Source of the DNA: CAVOJV01 sp963696325
GTDB taxonomy: Bacteria; Pseudomonadota; Gammaproteobacteria; Competibacterales; Competibacteraceae
DNA: 64,000 bases
Assembly: GCA_963696325.1 (NCBI GenBank)
Contig: CAVOJV010000023.1
Location: 1-64,000 of the forward strand
Reading direction: 5' to 3'
This document shows positions 1 through 8,969 of the stretch, one piece after another (position 1 is the stretch's first letter; each line of letters starts with the position of its first letter). Both the position numbers and the translations under genes were made by a program. The notes under the pieces are model-generated. The model ran no database searches. It was not told the DNA's origin and saw nothing but the letters and a program-made list of their open reading frames with translations.

Positions 1-606
1 ACCTTCGCCCACGCCAAACTCAAAAGCCTTGCCGACTATTCCGCGGTACCGGTCATCAATGCACTTACCGATTACAGCCATCCCTGCCAACTGCTGGCTG
101 ACGTTCAGACCTATTTCGAGCACCGCGGTGATATCCAGGGCAAAACAGTGGTCTGGATCGGCGATGGCAATAATATGTGCAACAGCTATATCGATGCCGC
201 CCAGCAGTTCGATTTCCGGCTCAGAATCGCTGTGCCCGAGGGTTACGAGCCGGATGCGGCGTTGTTGCGGACCTGCGCCGATCGTGTCGAAGTGATCCGT
301 GATCCTCTGCTGGCCGCCAATGACGCCGACCTCTTGGCCACCGATGTATGGGCCAGTATGGGCCAGGAAACGGAGCGGAAACAACGGGAACAGGCCTTCG
401 CTGGATACCAGGTCAATGCCCGGGTGATGGCCCAGGCCAAGACCGATGCCATTTTTCTGCATTGCCTGCCAGCCCATCGAGGCGAGGAGGTCAGTGCCGA
501 GGTCATCGACGGTCCCCAGAGCCGGGTATGGGATGAGGCGGAAAACCGCCTGCATGTCCAGAAGGCGCTCATGGAATTATTGTTGCTGGGGGCACGCGAT
601 GCGTGA
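1..606 (+). CDS. argF: Ornithine carbamoyltransferase, 3' part (5' end outside window)
   Basis: The reading frame is open from the first base, so the gene starts upstream of the window and about 200 C-terminal residues are present. It transfers the carbamoyl group of carbamoyl phosphate to ornithine to give citrulline in arginine synthesis, in the cytoplasm. The carbamoyl-phosphate motif HPCQ is encoded at 79-90, and the ornithine-binding HCLPAHRG motif, with its catalytic Cys, at 460-483. A first in-frame ATG at 148 lies inside the fold and is not the real start. The gene ends 52 bases before rnfA and could be a separate unit. Both signature motifs are intact, so family assignment is firm. 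Confidence 0.95.
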   Translation, partial: TFAHAKLKSLADYSAVPVINALTDYSHPCQLLADVQTYFEHRGDIQGKTVVWIGDGNNMCNSYIDAAQQFDFRLRIAVPEGYEPDAALLRTCADRVEVIRDPLLAANDADLLATDVWASMGQETERKQREQAFAGYQVNARVMAQAKTDAIFLHCLPAHRGEEVSAEVIDGPQSRVWDEAENRLHVQKALMELLLLGARDA

Positions 607-658
607 GCGGGCGCGGGGTAGTTTATTTAATGCCTGAATAAACGGTTACGGTCTGGCG

Positions 659-1240
659 ATGAAAGAATATGCACTGATCCTGATCAGCACGATTCTGGTC
701 AATAACTTCGTGGTGGTGAAATTCCTTGGCCTATGCCCTTTCATGGGCGTTTCCCGCAAGCTGGAGACGGCCATGGGGATGGGGTTGGCTACTACCTTCG
801 TGCTTACCCTTTCCTCGGTGTGCGCGTACCTGACCAATGAATATCTGCTGGCGCCCCTGGGACTGGAATACCTGCGCACCATCGCCTTTATCCTGGTCAT
901 CGCGGTCGTGGTACAGTTCACCGAGATGGTGGTGCACAAGACTAGCCCGGTGCTTTATCAGGTATTGGGCATCTTTTTGCCTCTCATCACCACTAACTGC
1001 GCGGTGCTGGGGGTGGCGCTGCTGAATATCCAGGAGAAGAACGGCTTTCTGGCATCCGGCCTGTATGGCTTCGGTGCGGCCGTCGGTTTTTCGATGATAT
1101 TGGTCTTATTCGCTGCCCTGCGCGAGCGCATCGCCGTCGCCGATGTGCCGCTACATTTTCGGGGGGCGGCCATTGCCTTGATTACCGCGGGTCTGATGTC
1201 GCTGGCCTTTATGGGCTTTGTCGGACTGGCCAGGGGATAA
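659..1240 (+). CDS. rnfA: Electron transport complex subunit RnfA/RsxA
   Basis: A 193-residue integral membrane protein with six predicted hydrophobic segments, the normal RnfA length. RnfA and RnfE are homologous subunits that form the membrane core of the Rnf complex, which couples ferredoxin and NAD(H) redox chemistry to ion movement across the inner membrane. The paired Cys of the family appear in the segments LGLCPF and TTNCAVLG, which in known structures hold a [2Fe-2S] cluster in the membrane. It is the first gene of an uninterrupted A-B-C-D-G-E operon and lies 3 bases before rnfB. The ATG at 659 gives the conserved start MKEYALIL. Confidence 0.95.
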   Translation: MKEYALILISTILVNNFVVVKFLGLCPFMGVSRKLETAMGMGLATTFVLTLSSVCAYLTNEYLLAPLGLEYLRTIAFILVIAVVVQFTEMVVHKTSPVLYQVLGIFLPLITTNCAVLGVALLNIQEKNGFLASGLYGFGAAVGFSMILVLFAALRERIAVADVPLHFRGAAIALITAGLMSLAFMGFVGLARG

Positions 1241-1243
1241 CAG

Positions 1244-1813
1244 ATGTTGACGGCCATTATCGCGCTGAGTGTCCTGGCGGGGGGCTGCGGGTTGCTGTTG
1301 GGGTTTGCCGCCGTGCGGTTCAGGGTGGACGGCGATCCCATAGTGGCGCGCATCGATGCCCTGCTGCCGCAAACCCAATGTGGCCAGTGTGGTTTCCCCG
1401 GCTGCCGGCCCTATGCCGAAGCCCTCGCCGCCGGCCAGGCGGAGATCAACCAGTGTCCGCCCGGTGGCGAGGCGGGTATCCAGGCGCTGGCCGATCTGTT
1501 GGGCCGCGATCCCAAGCCACTTAACCCCGACAACGGGACGGTAAGATCCAAAATGGTCGCCATCATTGACCAACAGACCTGCATTGGTTGCACGCTTTGC
1601 ATCCAGGCTTGCCCTGTCGATGCTATCCTGGGCGCACCCAAACTGATGCACACCGTCATCGCGAAGGAGTGTACCGGTTGCGAACTGTGCATGGCGCCAT
1701 GCCCGGTGGATTGCATCAACATGGTGCCGGTCAAGGAGACTTTGAGCACTTGGAAATGGCCCTGTCCAGTGTTGCCGGGTGACGCCTTGCCCGATTACCG
1801 CGCCGCCGCGTGA
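1244..1813 (+). CDS. rnfB: Electron transport complex subunit RnfB (iron-sulfur protein)
   Basis: This 189-residue protein has an N-terminal membrane anchor (about residues 2-25), then a four-Cys cluster (C46, C49, C54, C71), then two [4Fe-4S] ferredoxin motifs (C113/116/119/123 and C143/146/149/153). RnfB is the entry point for electrons into the Rnf complex on the cytoplasmic face. An AGGGGA ribosome binding site lies just before the ATG at 1244. The 3' end overlaps rnfC by 4 bases, which suggests translational coupling. All cluster ligands expected for the family are visible. Confidence 0.95.
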   Translation: MLTAIIALSVLAGGCGLLLGFAAVRFRVDGDPIVARIDALLPQTQCGQCGFPGCRPYAEALAAGQAEINQCPPGGEAGIQALADLLGRDPKPLNPDNGTVRSKMVAIIDQQTCIGCTLCIQACPVDAILGAPKLMHTVIAKECTGCELCMAPCPVDCINMVPVKETLSTWKWPCPVLPGDALPDYRAAA

Positions 1814-3414
1814 TGGTGGCCAGGTCCTTGGCGCAAGCTCCCTTCAGGCTGTGGACTTTCAACGGCGGCCTGCGCCTGGCTAGCCACAAAGCCGAATCCA
1901 CCCGGGCAGCGGTCACTCACGCGGCCTTGCCGAAGCGGCTCATCTTGCCTTTGCAGCAGCATATCGGCAGCGCCGCCAAGGTGGTCGTGGCGGCGGGCGA
2001 GCGGGTGCGCAAGGGCCAATTGCTTGCCAAGGCCGACGGGTACATCAGCGCCGGCCTGCATGCGCCCAGTTCTGGCACCGTGGCAGCCTTGAGGGAACAT
2101 CCCATTGCCCATCCCTCCGGCCTCTCCGCCTCCTGCGTGATCCTGGAGACCGACGGGCTGGAAGAATGGTGCGAATTGCCGCCACCGCTGGCGGATTATC
2201 TGGCCGTCACTCCCGCCGAACTGCGCCAACGGGTTCGCGACGCGGGAATCGTGGGCCTGGGGGGAGCGTGCTTCCCGTCCGCGGTAAAGCTCAATCCCGA
2301 CCCCAGCGTCCGCATCGACCTGCTGATCCTCAACGGTGCCGAGTGCGAACCCTATATCACCTGTGACGATATGTTGATGCGCGAGCGCGCCCGCCAGATC
2401 ATCGGCGGACTGCTCATCATGCGTCACGCGCTCCAGGTCAAGGCCGCCATTATTGGCATCGAGGACAACAAACCGGAAGCCTATGCCGCCCTGGTCAGGG
2501 CCCTGGCTGAATATGGAATGGAGGTCGAGGGCATCAGTATCCGTACCGTACCCACCCTGTACCCGGCTGGCGGCGAGAAGCAGTTGCTCCGAGTCCTCAC
2601 CGGGTGCGAGGTGCCCAGTCATGGCGTTCCCGCCGAGATCGGCATGGTTTGCCATAACGTGGGTACCGCGGCGGCCGTCTTTGACGCCGTCATGGAGGGG
2701 CGGCCCTTGATTTCCCGCTACGTCACCATTACCGGCGAGGGGGTCAGGAATCCCCGAGTGCTGGACGTGTTGATCGGCACGCCTATCAGCGAGCTGATTG
2801 AGCAGTGCGGCGGCTACAACCGTGAGGTCAAGCGCCTGCTCATGGGTGGTCCGATGATGGGCTTTGCACTCCAAAGCGATGAGGTGCCGGTGGTCAAGGG
2901 GACCAATTGCATTCTGGCCACGGGTGGGTTGGAAACCGAGCCGGGTCCTGTCATGCCCTGTATACGCTGTGGCGCCTGCATGGATGTGTGTCCGGCTAAT
3001 CTGTTGCCTCAGCAGCTATACTGGCATGCCAGGTCCAAGGAATTCGATAGGATTCAGGATTACCATTTGTTCGATTGCATCGAGTGCGGTTGCTGCGCGG
3101 TGGTTTGCCCGAGCCATATCCCCTTGATTCAGTATTACCGGTTTGCCAAAACCGAGATCTGGGCGCAGCAGCGGGAGAAGCAAAAGGCCGATCTCGCTCG
3201 CCGGCGGCATGAATTTCACCTGGAGCGCATCGAGCGCGAAAAGCAGGAGAAGGCGGCCAAGCTGCGCCAGAAAAAAGCAGCCCTCCAGGATACGTCCACC
3301 GCCGAAGACCCCAGGAAGGCCGTCATCGCAGCAGCTGTGGCCCGTGCCACGGCCAAGCAAGCCGACGCGAAGCTGGTAACTACGGCCGACGCCGCGCGGG
3401 AGCGGGACAGTTAA
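1810..3414 (+). CDS. rnfC: Electron transport complex subunit RnfC
   Basis: A 534-residue peripheral subunit that binds NADH and FMN and carries two [4Fe-4S] clusters. The glycine-rich nucleotide region (GLGGACFPS) and an SLBB-like segment precede two ferredoxin motifs, starting near residues 384 (CIRCGACMDVCP) and 423 (CIECGCCAVVCP). The C-terminal tail of about 90 residues is highly charged and rich in Lys, Glu and Ala, as in other proteobacterial RnfC proteins, and here it is short. Translation probably starts at the ATG at 1810, which overlaps the rnfB stop. rnfD follows after 6 bases. Confidence 0.95.
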   Translation: MMVARSLAQAPFRLWTFNGGLRLASHKAESTRAAVTHAALPKRLILPLQQHIGSAAKVVVAAGERVRKGQLLAKADGYISAGLHAPSSGTVAALREHPIAHPSGLSASCVILETDGLEEWCELPPPLADYLAVTPAELRQRVRDAGIVGLGGACFPSAVKLNPDPSVRIDLLILNGAECEPYITCDDMLMRERARQIIGGLLIMRHALQVKAAIIGIEDNKPEAYAALVRALAEYGMEVEGISIRTVPTLYPAGGEKQLLRVLTGCEVPSHGVPAEIGMVCHNVGTAAAVFDAVMEGRPLISRYVTITGEGVRNPRVLDVLIGTPISELIEQCGGYNREVKRLLMGGPMMGFALQSDEVPVVKGTNCILATGGLETEPGPVMPCIRCGACMDVCPANLLPQQLYWHARSKEFDRIQDYHLFDCIECGCCAVVCPSHIPLIQYYRFAKTEIWAQQREKQKADLARRRHEFHLERIEREKQEKAAKLRQKKAALQDTSTAEDPRKAVIAAAVARATAKQADAKLVTTADAARERDS

Positions 3415-3420
3415 CGCGCC

Positions 3421-4434
3421 ATGCGATTCAGTACCGCCAGTTCCCCCCATATCTTTGTTGGCAGCAGTGTCTCCCAACTCATGCGCCGGGTGTTGTATGC
3501 GCTGATTCCCGGGATCGGCGCGCAGTTTTGGTGGTTCGGCTGGGGCGTGCTGTTCAGCATCGGCATTGCCAGTGTGGTCGCTCTTGCCGCCGAAGCCGCG
3601 GTACTGGCCATTCGAGACAAATCGTTAAAATTGTATCTGGGCGATTGCAGCGCCCTGGTCACCGCTTGGCTGTTGGCCGCTGCCTTGCCGGCGCTGGCTC
3701 CCTGGTGGCTTACCGCAGTGGGGGTGGCTTTTGCCATTATCGTGGCCAAGCATCTGTATGGCGGGTTGGGTTACAATCCCTTCAATCCCGCCATGGTGGG
3801 CTATGTGGTGCTGCTGATTTCCTTCCCCCTGGAGATGAGCACCTGGCCCGCCCTCCAGCATGGCCTAGGCTTCCTGGATACGGCGCAGCTGGTCTTCGTC
3901 GGCCAATTGCCAGCCGGGGTTACCTTGGATGCCCTAACCGGGGCGACTCCTCTGGATGCCGCCAAAACCCAGTTGAGTTTGGGTAAATCCATGGCCGAAA
4001 TTACCAGCAGTTCGCTGTTTGGCGGACGCGGTTGGGAATGGGTGAACCTGGCCTATCTAGCGGGCGGGCTGTGGCTGGTCTACACTCGCGTCGCCGCTTG
4101 GCGGATTCCCGCCGCCATGCTGAGCAGCATAGTCCTCCTGGCGGGGATATTTTACGCTCTGGATCCGCAGGCGAAGCCGTCGCCCTGGTTTCACCTGTTC
4201 AGCGTCGCCTCCATTTATGGGGCTTTTTTCATCGCTACCGATCCGGTGTCGGCCAGCACTACCCCGCGGGGCCGGTTGCTGTACGGGGCTGGCATTGGAG
4301 TGCTGACCTACATCATCCGCAGTCTCGGCGGCTATCCGGACGGGGTGGCTTTCGCCGTGCTATTGATGAACATCACCGCCCCTACCATCGATTACTACAC
4401 CCAACCACGGGTGTTCGGGGCGCGCCGTGGCTGA
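3421..4434 (+). CDS. rnfD: Electron transport complex subunit RnfD (flavoprotein, membrane)
   Basis: A 337-residue membrane subunit with multiple hydrophobic segments, homologous to NqrB. The flavinylation motif TGAT is present, with the expected FMN-carrying Thr at residue 176 followed by PLD. It works with RnfG to pass electrons through covalently bound FMN. The 3' end overlaps rnfG by 8 bases. Length and motif match the family, and nothing odd is seen. Confidence 0.94.
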   Translation: MRFSTASSPHIFVGSSVSQLMRRVLYALIPGIGAQFWWFGWGVLFSIGIASVVALAAEAAVLAIRDKSLKLYLGDCSALVTAWLLAAALPALAPWWLTAVGVAFAIIVAKHLYGGLGYNPFNPAMVGYVVLLISFPLEMSTWPALQHGLGFLDTAQLVFVGQLPAGVTLDALTGATPLDAAKTQLSLGKSMAEITSSSLFGGRGWEWVNLAYLAGGLWLVYTRVAAWRIPAAMLSSIVLLAGIFYALDPQAKPSPWFHLFSVASIYGAFFIATDPVSASTTPRGRLLYGAGIGVLTYIIRSLGGYPDGVAFAVLLMNITAPTIDYYTQPRVFGARRG

Positions 4435-5077
4435 GGATTCCGTCGCCCGCGACATGGGCCTCGCCGCCTTGATCCTCACCGGTTTCGCCATCGCTGGTAC
4501 CGGCCTGGTGGCGCTCACCTATACCAGCACCAGGGATATTATCGACGCCGCCCAGCGAGCCGCTCTGGAAGCCAGCCTGAACGCCTTGATACCCGCGGAC
4601 CGCTATGACAACCGGCTGATCGAGGACCGCATCACCGTGACCGATCCGGTGGCGTTGGGTACCCCTGAACCGGTCGTCGTCTACCGGGCGCGCAAAGCCG
4701 GCCAGTCCGTGGCCCTGCTGGCTACCACCGTCGCCCCGGATGGCTATAGCGGTCCCATCCGCCTGCTGATCGGCGTTTACGCCGACGGCACCCTGGCCGG
4801 GGTGAGGGTGTTGTCCCACAAGGAGACGCCGGGACTGGGTGATGGGATTGACCTTAAACGCTCTACCTGGATACTGTCCTTCACGGGTAAATCCCTGGAT
4901 AATCCCGAATCGGACGGCTGGAAGGTCAAGAAAGACGGCGGGATTTTCGACCAATTCACCGGCGCCACCATAACGCCGCGGGCCGTGGTGAAGGCAATCC
5001 GCAGATTTTTGGAGTACCTCAAGGCCCACCGCGACCAATTGTTCGCCCCGGCGGCGAGCAAGGAGAACGCAGCATGA
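4427..5077 (+). CDS. rnfG: Electron transport complex subunit RnfG (FMN-binding)
   Basis: A 216-residue protein with one N-terminal membrane helix and a periplasmic FMN-binding domain. The covalent attachment motif TGAT is visible, with Thr181 the expected FMN ester site, followed by ITPRAVVKA. The start is a GTG at 4427 inside the end of rnfD, giving MAEDSVARDMGLAAL, and the stop overlaps rnfE by 4 bases. It forms the flavin relay with RnfD. The maturation enzyme ApbE, which loads FMN on this family, is not in the window. Confidence 0.94.
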   Translation: MAEDSVARDMGLAALILTGFAIAGTGLVALTYTSTRDIIDAAQRAALEASLNALIPADRYDNRLIEDRITVTDPVALGTPEPVVVYRARKAGQSVALLATTVAPDGYSGPIRLLIGVYADGTLAGVRVLSHKETPGLGDGIDLKRSTWILSFTGKSLDNPESDGWKVKKDGGIFDQFTGATITPRAVVKAIRRFLEYLKAHRDQLFAPAASKENAA

Positions 5078-5760
5078 GCGACATCAGCTTTGCCAGGATA
5101 TTGAAAGATGGCTTGTGGACCAATAACACCGGCTTGGTTGCCTTGCTGGGTTTATGTCCGCTGCTGGCCACCTCCAACTCGGTGGTCAACGGATTGGGAC
5201 TGGGTTTGGCTACCACGCTGGTATTGCTCACCTCCAACGTCGCGGTCTCGCTGATTCGCAAACTGGTTCGCCCGGAGGTACGCATTCCGGTGTTCGTCAT
5301 GGTCATCGCTGCCCTGGTGACCGCCGTCGAACTAGCCATGCACGCTTTCCTGCTGGAACTCTATGACATCCTGGGCATTTTCATTCCGCTGATTGTCACC
5401 AACTGTTGCGTCATCGGCCGCGCCGAGGCCTTCGCCTTCAAGAACGGCGCGCTGCGCTCGGCCGTCGATGGTTTCGCCACCGGCCTGGGTTTTACGCTGG
5501 CGCTGGTAGCACTGGGCGCGCTCCGGGAAGCGCTCGGCCAGGGCACCCTGTTCAGCCAGGCGGAGCTGCTGTTTGGCGAGGCCGGCCGTGCCATGACCCT
5601 GCATCTGATTGATGATTACCGGGGCTTTCTGTTGGCCGGGTTGCCGCCGGGCGCCTTTATTGGGTTGGGTCTGCTGATTGCGTTGAAAAACCTGTTTGAT
5701 GCCCGCGCCCAACGGCGGGCCGCCCGCAAGTCGTTAGCACTGCGAGAGATCAGCGCGTAG
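5074..5760 (+). CDS. rnfE: Electron transport complex subunit RnfE/RsxE
   Basis: A 228-residue polytopic membrane protein homologous to RnfA. The two conserved Cys-bearing segments LGLCPL and VTNCCVIG are present, matching the intramembrane iron-sulfur site shared with RnfA. It closes the rnfABCDGE operon. The ATG at 5074 overlaps the rnfG stop. nth follows 16 bases later, the usual order in Gammaproteobacteria, and is probably co-transcribed. Confidence 0.95.
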   Translation: MSDISFARILKDGLWTNNTGLVALLGLCPLLATSNSVVNGLGLGLATTLVLLTSNVAVSLIRKLVRPEVRIPVFVMVIAALVTAVELAMHAFLLELYDILGIFIPLIVTNCCVIGRAEAFAFKNGALRSAVDGFATGLGFTLALVALGALREALGQGTLFSQAELLFGEAGRAMTLHLIDDYRGFLLAGLPPGAFIGLGLLIALKNLFDARAQRRAARKSLALREISA

Positions 5761-5776
5761 TGGCTGAGTTTCACTC

Positions 5777-6418
5777 ATGAACGCGCCGCAATGCCGGGAG
5801 CTCTTCGCCCGTTTTCGCGCCGCCAATCCCAAGCCGACGACGGAGCTTACCTATGCCACTCCCTTCGAATTGCTTATCGCCGTCATGCTGTCGGCTCAGG
5901 CCACTGACAAGAGTGTCAATCAGGCCACCGCCCGCCTGTTCCCCGTGGCCGACACTCCCAAGGCCATGCTTGAGTTAGGTGAGGAGGGACTCCGGCCCTA
6001 TATCAAGACCATCGGTTTGTTCAACCACAAGGCCGCCAACATCATCAAGACCAGTGCTCTGCTGCTGGAGCGCCATCATGGCCAGGTTCCCCGTAACCGG
6101 GCGGCCCTGGAAGCATTGCCCGGCGTGGGACGCAAGACCGCGAATGTGATCCTCAACACCGCCTTCGGCGAACCCACCATTGCCGTGGACACACATATCT
6201 TTCGGGTCGCCAACCGCACCGGTCTCGCGCCCGGCAAGACTCCGCTGGAGGTGGAGCGCAAACTGCTCGAGGTGGTGCCGGAGGAATTCAAGCGGGATGC
6301 CCATCACTGGTTGATTCTGCACGGGCGCTATACCTGTATCGCCCGGAAACCCCGCTGCGGAAGCTGTGCCATCCGCGACCTGTGCGAATACCCGGACCAG
6401 CAGCGCGAGGCAATGTAA
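5777..6418 (+). CDS. nth: Endonuclease III (base excision repair)
   Basis: A 213-residue DNA glycosylase/AP lyase that removes oxidised pyrimidines. The helix-hairpin-helix LPGVGRKTANV carries the catalytic Lys, and the catalytic Asp is in TIAVDTHIFRV. The C-terminal [4Fe-4S] loop shows four Cys with C-x6-C-x2-C-x5-C spacing. It follows rnfE by 16 bases. Length and every active-site feature are normal. Confidence 0.96.
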   Translation: MNAPQCRELFARFRAANPKPTTELTYATPFELLIAVMLSAQATDKSVNQATARLFPVADTPKAMLELGEEGLRPYIKTIGLFNHKAANIIKTSALLLERHHGQVPRNRAALEALPGVGRKTANVILNTAFGEPTIAVDTHIFRVANRTGLAPGKTPLEVERKLLEVVPEEFKRDAHHWLILHGRYTCIARKPRCGSCAIRDLCEYPDQQREAM

Positions 6419-6419
6419 G

Positions 6420-6858
6420 ATGTTGTTTGGAAATGATCGTAGCCGGATGCGCCGTTATTTTCGCACGGTATGGCGCAAGCAGACGGCGGGACAAGTCCCT
6501 GGAACCCCTGGAGCGGGTCATCGCCGGGGTTATCGGTCAGCATCCGGAATACCATGAGCTGCTGATGGAGCGGGAGACGGCCTTGGAACAGGACTATTTC
6601 CCGGACGGGGGGGAAACCAATCCCTTTTTGCACATGGGCATGCACATCGCTATCCAGGAACAACTGACCAGCGACCGGCCAGCCGGTATCATTGAAATCT
6701 ACCGCATGCTGTGCCAGCGGTTTGGCGACAGCCATGCGGCTGAGCATCAGATGCTGGAGTGCCTGGGCGAGACGCTCTGGGAGGCGCAGCGCAATGGCGC
6801 GCCCCCTGACGAAGCTATGTACCTTAGCAAGCTCGGGCGCCTGGTCAGCCGCAATTGA
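6420..6858 (+). CDS. DUF1841 family protein, apparent frameshift near 6490
   Basis: The natural start is the ATG at 6420, one base after the nth stop, giving MLFGNDRSRMRRYFRTVWRK, the usual N-terminus of this family as I recall it. After about 25 codons the conserved sequence continues in another frame (LEPLERVIAGVIGQHPEYH, then NPFLHMGMHIAIQEQL) to the stop at 6858. A shift equal to one extra base is needed around 6485-6500, near a GCGGGACAAG stretch. Without it the second frame could only start inside nth at 6382, giving an unrelated N-terminus. Function is unknown; the family is small, cytoplasmic and widespread in Beta- and Gammaproteobacteria. It overlaps the sigma factor gene by 4 bases. 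Confidence 0.75.
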
Positions 6859-7421
6859 AGGCGCGCATGGCATCCCCCGAGGAACTCACCCAATTCCTGG
6901 CTCGGTGCGCCCTCGGTGACCGCCACGCCTTCGAGCGCCTCTACCGGGAGACCTCGGCGCAACTATTTGGCCTGGTCTTGCGTATAGTTAGAGACCGGGA
7001 TTTGGCTAGTGAGGTATTACAGGAAGGCTATGTCAAGATTTGGCGCCGAGCAGGGGATTTCCGCGCCGACCTGGCCAGGCCGCTGACCTGGATGGCGGCT
7101 ATCATGCGCCATCATGCCATCGATCTGCTGCGCCGTTCCGTCCGGCAGCCGAACGCCTCGGAATCGGTAGAGGAACTGCTGGGACTGGCGGACGAAGCAG
7201 CCGGACCCCAGGACATCGTAGCCCAGGCCCACCAGGATCAAGCCCTGCATGACTGCCTCGGGCAGTTACAAGGGGCGCAGCGCCAGGCTGTGCTGCTGGC
7301 TTATTTCAATGGTCTTACCCATGAGGAGCTTGCCGATCATTTGAATGCGCCCCTCGGGACAGTCAAATCCTGGTTGCGCCGCGGCCTGCTCCGCTTGAAG
7401 AAGTGTCTGGATGAACGATGA
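6855..7421 (+). CDS. ECF-type RNA polymerase sigma factor
   Basis: A 188-residue sigma factor with region 2 (about residues 20-95; FERLYRETSAQLFGLVLRIV and the LTWMAAIMRHHAIDLLRR core) and region 4 (about 125-185; LNAPLGTVKSWLRRGLLRLK, a helix-turn-helix). The TTG at 6855 overlaps the previous stop, and an ATG at 6867 is an alternative. The anti-sigma gene follows with a 4-base overlap. The set resembles the SigK/RskA arrangement. The genes it controls are not evident here; sodB, the FAH and VOC genes lie nearby but face away. Confidence 0.9.
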   Translation: MKARMASPEELTQFLARCALGDRHAFERLYRETSAQLFGLVLRIVRDRDLASEVLQEGYVKIWRRAGDFRADLARPLTWMAAIMRHHAIDLLRRSVRQPNASESVEELLGLADEAAGPQDIVAQAHQDQALHDCLGQLQGAQRQAVLLAYFNGLTHEELADHLNAPLGTVKSWLRRGLLRLKKCLDER

Positions 7422-8110
7422 GATATCTTGACCCACCGTTGGCCGAATTGCTGGCCGCCGATTATGTGCTGGGTACCCTCAAGGGGCGGGCCCGCCAGCG
7501 TTTCGAGGGTTTATTGCATGCTCATCCGGCCTTGCGCGCGCAGGTTCGGGCCTGGGAGTCGCGTCTCAATCGCATGGCTGAGGCGGCGCCACCCGTGGCG
7601 CCGCCGCCCAAGATCTGGAGAGTTATCGAGGAGCGGCTATTCCCCGGCCAGCCTCGTTGGTTCGAGCGCGTGAGCCTGTGGCGCAACCTGGCGCTGGGCA
7701 GCGGTTTGTTGGCAGGGGCGCTGGCTATTCTGCTATGGCTCGGTCCGGTTTCCGAGGCGCCCGGCTATGTGGTGCTGATTAACGACGCTACTTCCAACCA
7801 ACCGACGTGGATGGTGAGCGCAGCCGCGGAAATGGAGCGGTTTTACGTGAAAAACATACGGCCCATGGATATGCCCAAGCATATTCGCTGTCTGCTCTGG
7901 CTGCGGCCCGAGGGTTCAGATGATTATTATTTGTTGGGTGTGCTGCCTGACCAGGGCGACGCTATGACCATGGAAGTCAGCCAGGATATGCGCCCCATGC
8001 TGCCTGGCCAGCTTCTGGTTACCGTCGAGGATATGAGTGGTTCACCACCTGCTAAACCAAGCAGCCCACCCCGCTATCGGGGCGAATGGATGCCCCTCAA
8101 GCCGGTCTAG
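7418..8110 (+). CDS. Anti-sigma factor, RskA-like membrane protein
   Basis: A 230-residue protein with an N-terminal cytoplasmic anti-sigma segment (LAADYVLGTLKGRARQRFE), one membrane helix at about residues 91-109 and a C-terminal periplasmic RskA-type domain. It should bind and hold the ECF sigma factor encoded directly upstream, with which it overlaps by 4 bases, until a signal at the envelope releases it. No zinc-binding HxxxCxxC motif is seen, which fits the RskA subgroup. Partner identity is inferred from the overlap. Confidence 0.85.
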   Translation: MRYLDPPLAELLAADYVLGTLKGRARQRFEGLLHAHPALRAQVRAWESRLNRMAEAAPPVAPPPKIWRVIEERLFPGQPRWFERVSLWRNLALGSGLLAGALAILLWLGPVSEAPGYVVLINDATSNQPTWMVSAAAEMERFYVKNIRPMDMPKHIRCLLWLRPEGSDDYYLLGVLPDQGDAMTMEVSQDMRPMLPGQLLVTVEDMSGSPPAKPSSPPRYRGEWMPLKPV

Positions 8111-8127
8111 TGGTTAGCACCCTATCG

Positions 8128-8913
8128 CTAGGGTTGTTCGGGTTCCACGAGATCCCGGTAGGCATGCCAGGTGGCATGTCCGATCAAAGGCATGGTAATG
8201 GCCAGCCCAAGGTAAAAAGTGGCCAAGCCAACGCCGGTAAAGATGACGATCAATGCCGCCCACAAGAACATGGGGCCTCGGTTGGCTCGCACCGCTGTAA
8301 TGCTGGTCAGCACCGCCGTGATGAAGTCGATCTTACGATCCATCAGCATGGGAATGGATACCACGCTGATGGTGAATACTAATCCTGCCAGCACCGCACC
8401 GACAGCGATAAATACGATTAAGAATTTCAAGCCGTCGCCCGAGAAGAAAATATTGGCGGTGGTGTTTTCAACTGCGGGTGTTGAACTTAATAGAATAGCC
8501 GCGAAGAGCAAGGCGGATAACCGTGCCCACACGATCATGATTAAGCCTATCACAATGCCGAACAGAAGGATCGCCATGGTGTTCCCGCGCCAAGCGAACA
8601 GGGAGGCGAGCAGCGTCGCCGGTTCTCTCTTTTCCAGGCGTCGGCTCAGGTCATAAAGGCCCATGGCCAGAAATGGCCCTACCAATAGGAACCCCGTGGT
8701 CAAGGCCAGGGCAAGGTGAAATCTCTCCTTTACCATGGCCGTCAGGTAATAACCCATGACGACAAATACCAAACCGTAGAAAAGGCTGGCCAACGGTGTG
8801 TTCCAGGTGTCTCGCCAACCGGCCGCGAGCCATTCCCAGGGCTGATCGAAGGTGACTCTTCGGACCCGGGGCGTGGTCAGGGAACTCTCAATAACAGGTA
8901 TGGATGGGGCCAT
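8128..8913 (-). CDS. DUF2189 family integral membrane protein
   Basis: A 261-residue protein with about six hydrophobic helices between residues 40 and 245, matching the DUF2189 family (WEWLAAGWRDTW near the N-terminus and GHATWHAYRDLV at the C-terminus). Function is unknown. The gene converges with the anti-sigma gene, with 17 bases between them, and has its own upstream space of 56 bases before the VOC gene. The ATG at 8913 gives a soluble N-terminal stretch before the first helix. Confidence 0.8.
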   Translation of the reverse strand: MAPSIPVIESSLTTPRVRRVTFDQPWEWLAAGWRDTWNTPLASLFYGLVFVVMGYYLTAMVKERFHLALALTTGFLLVGPFLAMGLYDLSRRLEKREPATLLASLFAWRGNTMAILLFGIVIGLIMIVWARLSALLFAAILLSSTPAVENTTANIFFSGDGLKFLIVFIAVGAVLAGLVFTISVVSIPMLMDRKIDFITAVLTSITAVRANRGPMFLWAALIVIFTGVGLATFYLGLAITMPLIGHATWHAYRDLVEPEQP

Positions 8914-8969
8914 GAATGCTTACTCCCGGTGGGATTTAAACTGTATTTTAATAAGTTGTCTCTGAAATA

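Noticed and set aside
1795..2874. Minus-strand 359-residue ORF
   Set aside because: Antisense shadow of rnfC in the middle of the rnf operon.
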